64,000 nucleotides of DNA, from NCBI RefSeq assembly GCF_014203395.1, contig NZ_JACHIW010000002.1:992001-1056000 (forward strand), written 5' to 3'. The notes beneath the pieces were generated by a model. The model saw nothing but the letters and a program-made list of their open reading frames with translations. It was not told where the DNA came from and made no database searches. A program made the translations under genes and the position numbers. This document shows, in pieces, positions 62,201-64,000 of this stretch. Position 1 is the first letter of the stretch, and the number at the start of each line of letters is the position of its first letter. Source of the DNA: Saccharopolyspora phatthalungensis (GTDB lineage Bacteria > Actinomycetota > Actinomycetes > Mycobacteriales > Pseudonocardiaceae).

Positions 62201-62218
62201 CTTCTCCTCGTTTTCCAT
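41234..62218 (-). CDS. Modular type I polyketide synthase, four extension modules
   Basis: 6,994 residues. A coiled-coil N-terminal docking segment (1-33) shows it receives a chain from another protein. Module 1 (34-1600): KS Cys206, AT Ser674 with YASHS (methylmalonyl), KR of A1 type (Trp in GVWGGSGQ, no LDD), ACP Ser1565. Module 2 (1622-3350): KS Cys1794 in TMCSSS, AT Ser2250 with AFHSPL (malonyl), DH His2557 in HxxxGxxxxP, KR B-type LDD, ACP Ser3319. Module 3 (3378-5140): KS Cys3550, AT Ser4020 with YASHC (methylmalonyl), DH His4338, KR B-type, ACP Ser5102. Module 4 (5161-6994): KS Cys5333, AT Ser5810 with AFHSPL (malonyl), DH His6115 in HxxxDxxxxP, KR with VDD, ACP Ser6876, then a C-terminal docking segment. 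No ER, loading domain or TE. Predicted piece: 2-methyl-3-hydroxy unit followed by two or three conjugated double bonds. Confidence 0.95.
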   Translation of the reverse strand: MENEEKLLDYLKRVSAELRRTRQRVVELESEAREPVAIVGMACRLPGGVGSAEELWRLVDSEGDAIGGFPTDRGWDLAGLFHPDPDHGGTSYVREGGFLYDAAEFDAEFFGISPREATAMDPQQRLLLETSWEALEHANIDPHSLRGSDTGVFAGVMYDDYAARLATVPSDFEGYLANGSAGSVASGRVAYVLGLEGPAVTVDTACSSSLVALHWACQSLRQGECSVALAGGVTVMATPALWVEFSRQRGLASDGRCKAFAAGADGTGWSEGVGMLVLERLSDARRRGHRVVGVVRGSAVNQDGASNGLTAPNGPAQQRVIRQALANAGLAPGEVDVVEAHGTGTRLGDPIEAQALLATYGQDRPADRPLWLGSLKSNIGHTQAAAGAAGVIKMVMALQHQRLPRTLHVDEPTPHVDWSTGGVSLLTQARSWPRGQRPRRAGISSFGASGTNAHLILEQPPTENRPDNTDTPTTTATAAGADVAASNVDATAGVVGWVVSGASPAGLRAQAHRLAAFATEHPGLEVARVGRVLATGRAALPHRAVVLGASPAEFGERLTALAQGRESTGVITGTAHNIEGGVVLVFPGQGTQWPGMGRDLLDVCPVFTETMTACAQALAPHTDWDLLTVLRDPTQEPCLQRVEVLQPVLWALMVSLARVWQSHGIHPTAVVGHSQGEIAAACVAGALSLADGARIVALRAQALRALCGQGGMVSVALPPDDVTQQLQPWQDRLSVAVVNSPTATVVSGDRDALTDWVQHCRQQGIRTRWLPVDYASHSPQIDTVTDEITHALTGITPTPGDIPLCSTVTGDFLDHTDLTPDYWARNLRQPVRFDHALHTLHNHGHHHYIETSPHPVLTTAIDTTLTHHTTTQTSPSPETSPETTSRENSTTPLILSTLTQHHGDHHQLLTTLAHAWTHGLPITLTPTPNHHTPHHIDLPTYPFQRNRYWLDGGEKPSSVEESSGADAPLWESVSNADVAGIASMLGVDDDAPLGEVVPALSQWRDRQQDRSTAERWCYRVQWRSITTTGAVGMLSGRWLLITPERPEALALAERIAQTLTSRGAREVATVPVDTADTDRQRLVALLREKHLGHAADSDAADHDDVAVEGVVSLWGWDEQSHPDHEVVPVGMAGTLALVQALGDCDVVAPLWLLTQGAVAVSDAEEITGLGQAQLWGLGQVVGLEHPDRWGGLVDLPSTMDEAALNRLAAVLGDGTEDQVAIRPHGSWSRRLIPARQQRAAENGGWRPRGTVWVTGGTGGVGAEVARWLARSGADHLVITSRQGPNAVGADTLAAELRALGSRVTIAACDITDRDAVAKLAREIAASGESIRGVFHAAGIGQDMPLDQTGTARFAEICAAKIAGAQNLVEVLDHEALDALVFFSSGSGVWGGSGQGAYAAANAFLDAFARTCRARGLPATAVAWGLWDVDGLADGPDPDSVRSSGLRPMPPRLALTALARALDQAETNLTVADIDWQQFTPLFTASRRRPLIGEIPEVREALSGAADTSGDEKSTDLGQRLAGLSSSEQEEIVLELVCTQTAVVLGQHDAGTIDVRRAFKDLGLDSLTTVELRNRLMKATGLRLPTTLVFDQPSPTALAKDLLRRTRGAEASVRVSVAAPADEPIAIVGMGCRFPGGVSSPDELWRLVVAERDVIGSFPEDRGWELAKLYHPDPDHPGTSYVRHGGFLYDAADFDAEFFGISPREAVAMDPQQRLLLETAWEALEHAGINPHSLRESHTGVFVGAPPSGYGDGHLDAERGVEGYLLTGGSPAVVSGRLAYALGLEGPAITVDTMCSSSLVALHWACQSLRQGECSVALAGGVTVMANPGSFVQFSRQRGLAADARCKSFAAAADGTAWSEGAGVLVLERLSEAKRNNHPILAVVRGSAINQDGASNGLTAPNGPAQQRVIRQALANAGLAPGDVDAAEAHGTGTALGDPIEAAALLATYGAERPADRPLWLGSLKSNIGHTQSASGVAGVIKMVMALRHGQLPKTLHVDEPTPHVDWASGAVSLLTEPRSWPDTGGPRRAGISSFGASGTNAHVIVEAAPAVIPETSSTVEQAGSSSGGAVPWLISGRTTAGLRAQARRLAEFVDRSEELSMHDVGWSLASTRAMLDHRAVLIADSRADFAAQLRSLAHGEESPGVVVGGVTGGRTAYLFSGQGSQWPGMGRELYDRYPVFANAFDEVCAVFDGMLDRALREVVFAEPGSSAADLVSETSFAQAALFAVEIGLFRLLESWGLSPDYVVGHSLGEITAAYAAGVWSLSDACRLVAARGRLMQSLPSGGVMVSVRADEEEVRALLAGHDQEVAIAAVNAPRSVVLSGAGAAVADIVDLLRAKGHETKQLRVNRAFHSPLLDPMLADFRAVLEGLDYREPSIPVVSNVSGQIAASGDLCSAEYWVRHARQPVRFRDGIQSLWEAGTTRFLEVGPGGNLAGIVQDCLPEHEDAVVTPTLRHGHPETSTVLVGLGKLGVAGVHVDWEKVFDGLGARRVDLPTYAFQRKRFWLDASHGKAAVASAGMTTTEHPFCGTVITLAESGEVVLSGRLSLQSQPWLADHSVSGSVLFPGAGFVELALHAGDQVGCGRVEELTLQSPLVLPERGGVALQVVVGGPEESGSRRVGVYSRLEDSDPDVGWTCHATGVLSVADAVTGFDFSVWPPRGAVSIPVGDLYDRLFDSDLVYGPVFQGLRRAWRRGDEVFAEVRLPEELAAYHQFVMHPALLDAALHAGALRTVPETAEHDARLPFSWTGVSMSGTGASALRVRVTGSAGDQASWELADGSGRPVGSIESLTTRPFAADQIAGAVPSGQGDSVFHVEWEPMLPASRQGDSALVVVGDDRATFSGAAGVSVTGVEDLAGLAEGSDVPGFVWLSCSGVSVGGDPVVVAGDVVGWVLGRLQEWLGEGRFGGSRLVVVTRGAVSVGVGEGVDVGLAAVWGLVRSAQSEHPGRFVLVDVDGGEVPVGVVLAGVGSGESQFVVRGGRVWVPRLSRTPVAERVSSPWGEDVTVLITGGTGLLGGAVARHVVSAHGVRDLVLVSRGGLESVGAGDLVAELSELGARVRVVACDVADGGAVAGLLAGIGAEVPLAVVHAAGVLDDGLVESLTPERCAAVLEGKARGAWNLHELTAGHRVRAFVLFSSASGVLGSPGQGNYAAANAFLDALAVYRRGCGLPGQSLAWGLWEPAEGMGAGLADAHLQRMARVGLPALTVEQGLELFDTATTLDRPALAPLRLELAALRTNTTPESVSPVLRGVLPAPRRRRENAPETDELGLSRRLAGLSVSEQEQVLVELVRGHVAVVLGHDASETVTAGRAFKDVGFDSLTGVELRNRLRAATGVALPATLVFDYPTPVAVARFLRERLVGAEEPVSAGRAVAVAVDEPVAIVGMACRFPGGVSSAEGLWDLVVSEGDGIGEFPVDRGWDLGGLYDADPDHAGTSYVRHGGFLYEAAEFDAGFFGVSPREAVAMDPQQRLLLEVAWEALEHAGIDPLSLRGSESGVFAGAMYHDYGGGLAKIPAELEGHFASGNAGSVISGRLAYTLGLEGPAVTVDTACSSSLVALHWACQSLRQGESSLALAGGVTVMANPGPFVQFSRQRGLAPDGRCKSFAAAADGTAWSEGVGVLVLERLSDAQRNGHPVLAVVRGSAVNQDGASNGLTAPNGPSQQRVIRQALANAGLEPADVDVVEAHGTGTTLGDPIEAQALLATYGQDRADAPLWLGSLKSNIGHAQAAAGVAAVIKMVMALQHGEMPKTLHVDEPSPHVEWDAGAVALLTEHRPWPETDRPRRAGVSSFGVTGTNAHLILEQAPDHEDDVAGNDASRPTEQSILDEPGLAAQPSTGLVPWVVSGRSEAGLRAQAERLARFAAESPALSSVDVGWSLATARAGLEHRAVVLGSSPAEFVAGLHALAEGRETADVVSVPGGSAVPGSGGVVLVFPGQGSQWDGMGRELIESCPAFAEAMGECAQALGPFVDWDLLSVVRGQDGAPGLDRVDVVQPALWAIMVSLARVWQAHGIRPAAVVGHSQGEIAAACVAGALSLADGARVVALRSRALRVLSGRGGMASVELSAEEVTQRLHPWQDRLSLAVVNSPAATVVSGDLDALAEWVQACEQQGVRAKWLPVDYASHCAQVDLVADEITRALAGLTPTRGEIPMYSTMTGDLIEGSALTVQYWVDNLRQPVRFDRAVRAVRKQGHQCFIEVSPHPVLTTSIDTTLTTPSEGQAGASEQTTGTPVVLGTLTKDHGDQRQLLRSLAQAWTLGLPITWTPSWTDYRPRRVALPTYSFQRKRYWLDSSHGAGTIASAGLTAADHPVCAAVMTLAESGGMVLSGRLSLQSHPWLADHVVEGAVLFPGAGFVELALHAGDQVGCGRVEELTLQSPLVLPERGGVALQVVVDGPEESDSRRVSMYSRLEGSDPDVGWTCHATGVLSAADSVAGLDLSVWPPQGAVSVPIDDVYERLAASGLVYGPVFQGMCNAWRRGDEVFADVRLPEEFTADSGFVMHPALLDAVLHAGALADRAVPDAEDETVQLPFSWSGVSVYGAGASELRVRLTVPAPERMSWELADGSGRPVGSIESLTTRPFAADQIAGAVPSGQADSAFHVEWEPVIPSSDVGDSVVALVGDDRATFSGAAGVSVTGVEDLAGLAEGSDVPGFVWLSCSGVSVGGDPVVVAGDVVGWVLGRLQEWLGEGRFGGSRLVVVTRGAVSVGVGEGVDVGLAAVWGLVRSAQSEHPGRFVLVDVDGGEVPVGVVLAGVGSGESQFVVRGGRVWVPRLSRTPVAERVSSPWGEDVTVLITGGTGLLGGAVARHVVSAHGVRELVLVSRSGSQSQGAEGLVAELSELGARVRVVACDVADGGAVAELLGEIGSEVPLAVVHAAGVLDDGLVESLSPERCAAVLEGKARGAWNLHELSGGHRVTAFVLFSSASGVLGSPGQGNYAAANAFLDALAVYRRGCGLPGQSLAWGLWEPARGMSAGLTDSDRDRIARMGLPALTVEQGLALFDTAMTLDRPALVPIRLELAALRANQTSVSASPVLRGLLPKRTRRRELAQRSEDSGLSRRLAGLSVSEQEQVLVELVRGHVAVVLGHDASETVTAGRAFKDLGFDSLTGVEFRNRLRAATGVGLPATLVFDYPTPEAVARFLRERLVGAEEPVSVGRAVAVAVDEPVAIVGMACRFPGAVSSAQGLWDLVMSEREGIGEFPADRGWDLGGLYDADPDHAGTSYVRHGGFLYEAAEFDAGFFGVSPREAVAMDPQQRLLLEVAWEALEHAGIDPLSLRGSESGVFAGAMYHDYGGGLTKIPAALEGHFGSGNAGSILSGRLAYTLGLEGPAVTVDTACSSSLVALHWASQSLRQGECSVALASGVTVMANPGSFVQFSRQRGLAPDGRCKSFAAAADGTAWSEGVGVLVLERLSDARRNGHRVLALVRGSAVNQDGASNGLTAPNGPSQQRVIRQALANAGLSAGEVDAVEAHGTGTTLGDPIEAQALLATYGQDRGADGPLWLGSLKSNIGHAQAAAGVAGVIKMVMALRHGQLPRTLHVDEPTPHVDWSSGAVSLLTEARPWPETGQPRRAAVSSFGVSGTNAHVILEQAPADPPRYIDGSALRSPENVRELTAQAESCEPPAEDGAPGCVPWVVSGRSAEGLRAQAGRLADFAEHGVELVLSRVGWSLAVTRAALEHRAVVLGTSREELVAGLRALARDEQTPGVVRGGAGVGRVGWVFSGQGTQWPAMGRELSARFPVFAEAFEEVCAELDSLMRAEHGVREVVWAEPGSTLVSLLGETGFGQAGLFALGVALSRLLESFGVRPEVVAGHSVGEITAAYVAGVWSLPDACRVVAARARLMQHLPAGKMVSVRAGEDRVRVLVEGREAEVGIAAVNTPGSVVLSGTDTAISQITEQARRQGLKTKALAVNRAFHSPLVEPMLEEFRALLDQVDYHTPVLPVVSNLTGHLAEPEQLCTPGYWVEHVRQPVRFAEGVRTLHDQGVTTFVELGPGTTLSGMIGETLPGDIHIAVPTLRKDQPETQTTLTALARLWAHGAPVDWTPLYPQDSADRVELPTYAFQHERFWLSPTTTPADLTTAGLGTLHHPILTAEIPLPDTDGLLLTGRVSLETHPWLADHTLFDTPVLPGTAFVELVAFAGDRSGCGHVAELTLQAPLALAERQGVALQVVIGGAEESGSRTVTVYSRLEGSAPDDAWTRHASGVVSDVAAVGEFDFSAWPPQNATPTSVDDVYDGLAETGLVYGKAFAGLRCAWKRGEEVFAEVDVSADASASGAGFVIHPALLDMALHAGALAERSDTPRLPFSWSGVSIVPTETSALRVRLMTSGESAVSLEFADDSGSRVGMVKSLLTRPISADQMPGAGRRRHDSLFRLDWVSSSTPSSMLAEDDWALVGSEKAVAAVWAGSAQRHSDVASLRAAVEHADSVPDRVLLCVPAGDADSGVVAGARERTQWVLEHVQAWLGEERFARSQLVILTRGAVSASAGEIPDASSAVVWGLVRSAQSEHPGRFVLVDADDSGPDLGVLSGVLASGATEAAVRQGTVRVPRLSRVSDASEPVASPWGPEDTVLITGGTGLLGRLVARHMVSAHGVRRLVLASRSGMAAEGALELVAELFGHGAQVDVVACDVADRDAVAELLNGIDAQARLAVIHAAGTVDDGVVASLTPQRCATVLRTKAEAAWHLHELTADRDVSAFVMFSSAAGVLGNPGQGNYAAANAFLDALAQYRRCHGLPGQALAWGLWEPAGGISGGLGDADRNRFDRAGIRPLSTEQGLALLDTATALDAPVLLPLGVDTAALRTHAAPELLPSLLRQLAPTSTRRNGHTKREEDLTKRLAGMSSEEQRQALLELVRANAALVLGHTNARMVDPGRGFLDQGFDSLTAVELRNRLGAITGTSLPTTVIFDQPNPLALAQHLQEILLARPQEKHQEAYAELDKVETALSALDDVGRVKIRRRLRALLATLDDGRAEVPDADVDDEFESATANEIFEYLDSSSDV
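47781..48371 (-). repeat. 591-bp identical segment, copy in module 3 (KR region)
   Basis: By line-by-line comparison this stretch is identical to 53130-53720 in module 2, offset 5,349 bp, silent positions included. It encodes the KR structural half and the nucleotide-binding start ([16 protein letters not shown]). Looser similarity at the same offset extends from about 45.7 to 47.8 kb. Confidence 0.85.
53130..53720 (-). repeat. 591-bp identical segment, copy in module 2 (KR region)
   Basis: Partner of the module 3 copy. Identity with no silent differences between two domains of one gene indicates recent duplication or gene conversion. Such direct repeats are also sites where modules can be lost or gained by recombination, and where short-read assemblies can collapse. 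Confidence 0.85.
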
Positions 62219-62509
62219 GGCAGCCGTTCCGTTTCTTTCGAGGACCTGGTCGTCCGAAGCTCTTGACGAAAATGGGGGGCGCGATCAGGCGGCGGGGCGC
62301 GGGGGTCGTTCCACCGGTGCGGTCACCTGACTTTGGCTAAGCCGCACGAGGAACTACCGCATGATCACCATCATGCCACCGCGCACGGGCCGACCGCATC
62401 ACCCGATCCTGTGATCACGCACGCAAAACCTGAGCGGGTACCGGATCACGGCATACCCGACCACTCCGCAGCGAGTCTCGGATCCCATGGCACATGTGTA
62501 TTTTCCGGC
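62219..62509. other. Gap between the two PKS genes
   Basis: 291 bp without a gene. I find no clear terminator or promoter boxes; the four-module PKS may be read from its own promoter here or through from the upstream gene. Confidence 0.4.
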
Positions 62510-64000
62510 TCATGAGACCTCGTTCAGCCAGTCTCGCAACACCTTTGCCGTGGCCTCCGCATGGTCCTGCATCATCGTCAGGTGGTTGCCGGGCACCGTG
62601 AGGACGACGTCGGCACTGTCCTGAAGAATCCGCCGGTCCGGGATTTCCGGCCGGTCCGGGATTTCCAGCCGGTCCGGGATTTCCAGCCGGTCCGGGATTT
62701 CCAGGGAGCCGAGCGACAAACTCTCGCCCGCTCGAACATAGACGGTCGGCGCTTGAACGGGCTCGGGCCGCCACTGGTCGAACAAGCGCATGTAGGCCCC
62801 CATCGCGGTGAGCGCAGTGGTGTCCATCAACCGAATGTCCTCATTGTTCGGCAACAGGGCGCCGGTCCAGCTGGGCGGAATCTCCTCGGCGAGGTAGGTA
62901 TCGATGAGGACCACCGCGGCGGGACCATTGCCCTGGCGTTCGAGGTACCTGGTGACGGCGTGGGCGAGCCATCCGCCCGCCGAGTAACCGACGAGAACGA
63001 ACGGCGCGCCGTCCGCGCATTCCCCCACGGCCTCCGCCTGGACCTGGACGGCCAGGTCCAGCGTTGCCGGCAACGGTTCTCCCTTGGCGAACCCCATGCC
63101 CCGCATCGTCGAAACGGCACGATTTCCTTGGAAATGCGCGGAGAATCGTGCGTACACGTACTCGCCAAGGTGCTGCGCGACGATGGACGGGAAGCAGATC
63201 AGCCGGGGCAGCGCAGCTCCTCGCGACAGATCCACGACCTGCGGCTTCCGGGTGAGCGTCCGCGTGGTCGTGAAGACCTCCCGCACCGCGGCGGCGGCCA
63301 TCGCCAGCTCGAATCCTTCATCGAACTTGCCCATGGCCCAAGCCCGGCGCAGGAGGTCGGCGAGGGAATCCGGCAGCTCGGTATCGTCCTCTGTGGACGC
63401 GAAGACTGCCACCGGCTCTTCAGCCGGATCCTGGTCCGCGTGGGCGATGTCGGCCGAGGCACGCAGCTCGGTGCGCAGCGAACGGGCGAGCTCGTCGAGA
63501 GTCGGGTGGTCGAAGACGAGTGTTGCCGGCAGCCGCACCCCGATAGCCGTGCTCAGGCGGTTGCGCAATTCGACGGTGGTCATCGAATCGAAACCGAGTT
63601 CCCGCAGCGCCCGACCGGTGTCGACGGTGTCCGGACCCGCGTGCCCGAGCACCGCCGCCGCCTCCCGTTGAACGACCTCGACCAAGGCTCGTTCCTGCTC
63701 GTCCGCCGGCAGGCTGGCGAGACGGCGGGCAAGGTTGACCGCGCTTGCGCTGCCGGCGCTGCGCGAGCGCTGGGTTGAACCGGCGATCAGGCCACGGAAA
63801 AGAGAGGGCAGCTCCGAAGGACTGTGTTCGCGTAGTGCGGCCACATCGAGGCGGAGCGGGAGCAGCGCGGGGCGGTCCAACGTGGTGGCGAGGTCGAACA
63901 AGGCCATGCCCTGGTCAATGGTCAACTGCGGCATGCCGCCCCGAGCCAGGCGTTCCCGATGAGCATCGCTGAGCCCGGCACCCATTCCCTGCGCCGGCTC
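62510..64000 (-). CDS. Type I polyketide synthase C-terminal part: KR end, ACP and chain-releasing thioesterase (5' end outside window)
   Basis: 497 codons are visible; the frame is open at the right edge. It begins in the last part of a KR domain (GMGAGLSDAHRERLA), then an ACP with [16 protein letters not shown] (carrier Ser), a linker, and a type I thioesterase with nucleophile Ser in VLVGYSAGGWLAHAV, LIDTYLAEE and catalytic His in VPGNHLTMMQDH. The TE releases the finished chain, usually as a macrolactone. A tandem run of six-residue units sits just before the His. There is no docking segment, as expected for the last protein of an assembly line, yet the gene is transcribed ahead of a PKS that has docking ends on both sides. 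Confidence 0.92.
   Translation of the reverse strand, partial: EPAQGMGAGLSDAHRERLARGGMPQLTIDQGMALFDLATTLDRPALLPLRLDVAALREHSPSELPSLFRGLIAGSTQRSRSAGSASAVNLARRLASLPADEQERALVEVVQREAAAVLGHAGPDTVDTGRALRELGFDSMTTVELRNRLSTAIGVRLPATLVFDHPTLDELARSLRTELRASADIAHADQDPAEEPVAVFASTEDDTELPDSLADLLRRAWAMGKFDEGFELAMAAAAVREVFTTTRTLTRKPQVVDLSRGAALPRLICFPSIVAQHLGEYVYARFSAHFQGNRAVSTMRGMGFAKGEPLPATLDLAVQVQAEAVGECADGAPFVLVGYSAGGWLAHAVTRYLERQGNGPAAVVLIDTYLAEEIPPSWTGALLPNNEDIRLMDTTALTAMGAYMRLFDQWRPEPVQAPTVYVRAGESLSLGSLEIPDRLEIPDRLEIPDRPEIPDRRILQDSADVVLTVPGNHLTMMQDHAEATAKVLRDWLNEVS
62634..62705. repeat. 18-bp tandem repeat (4 units) inside the thioesterase
   Basis: Four head-to-tail copies of cggtccgggatttccagc, with one or two changes in the first and last. 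In frame they encode LEIPDR three times and PEIPDR once, between the core and the catalytic His of the thioesterase. The length is a multiple of three, so copy number can change without breaking the frame. Confidence 0.85.

Noticed and set aside
62634..62705. CRISPR-like array
   Set aside because: Units are directly adjacent with no spacers and lie in frame within a thioesterase gene.

Overview
The window reads as chromosomal DNA of a high-GC filamentous actinomycete, most likely a pseudonocardial genus of the Saccharopolyspora/Amycolatopsis type. The grounds are the strongly GC-biased third codon positions, GTG starts, mycofactocin-linked alcohol metabolism, type VII secretion substrates and a giant modular type I polyketide synthase (PKS). 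The genus is an inference. No rRNA, tRNA, CRISPR array or intact mobile element was seen.

Region 1 (1-19 kb) handles short alcohols. An NDMA-dependent (nicotinoprotein) methanol dehydrogenase is followed by a MoxR AAA ATPase, a CoxE-like VWA protein and a methyltransferase that looks like MftM of mycofactocin oligosaccharide maturation. Facing it is a second iron-type alcohol dehydrogenase, translationally coupled to a GAF histidine kinase and a LuxR-type response regulator. This matches the mycobacterial mno/mnoSR arrangement as I recall it. Both alcohol dehydrogenase promoters carry the same palindrome at a similar distance from the start codon, so it is the best candidate operator. Between the two halves sits a cassette of visibly lower GC with a YxxxD protein, a WXG protein and a lipoprotein, bordered by the fossil end of a transposase. 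Next come a GAF-type regulator diverging from acetyl-CoA synthetase (acs), and a zinc alcohol dehydrogenase (adhP), which together suit ethanol use.

Region 2 (19-22.6 kb) holds two small hypothetical genes and a three-gene unit: membrane protein, alpha-dioxygenase-like heme peroxidase and a hypothetical protein.

Region 3 (22.7-34.1 kb, all on the minus strand) is an aromatic/hydroxy-acid catabolic cluster. It has a UbiX-like flavin prenyltransferase, a LysR regulator, a UbiD-family decarboxylase, an FMN 2-hydroxyacid oxidase, a ThDP 2-oxoacid decarboxylase-like enzyme, a sodium:solute symporter, an aldehyde dehydrogenase, an SDR and an aromatic-acid-type MFS transporter. The order hydroxyacid oxidase, decarboxylase, aldehyde dehydrogenase mirrors mandelate degradation, ending with a prenylated-FMN decarboxylase.

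Region 4 (34.1-36.7 kb) is a boundary zone with gene debris, a cytosolic beta-propeller protein, a strong bidirectional terminator and a small hypothetical gene.

Region 5 (36.7-64 kb, minus strand) is part of a modular PKS cluster. From right to left it has the end of a PKS protein (KR-ACP-TE), a 6,994-residue four-module PKS, and then Rieske oxygenase, acyl-CoA-dehydrogenase-like flavoprotein, macrolide-type membrane acyltransferase and type II thioesterase genes. The four modules predict a 2-methyl-3-hydroxy unit followed by three unsaturated units (the last depends on a DH with a variant motif). The thioesterase-bearing protein is encoded upstream of a protein that carries docking domains at both ends, so gene order and assembly order differ. 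The cluster extends past the right edge.
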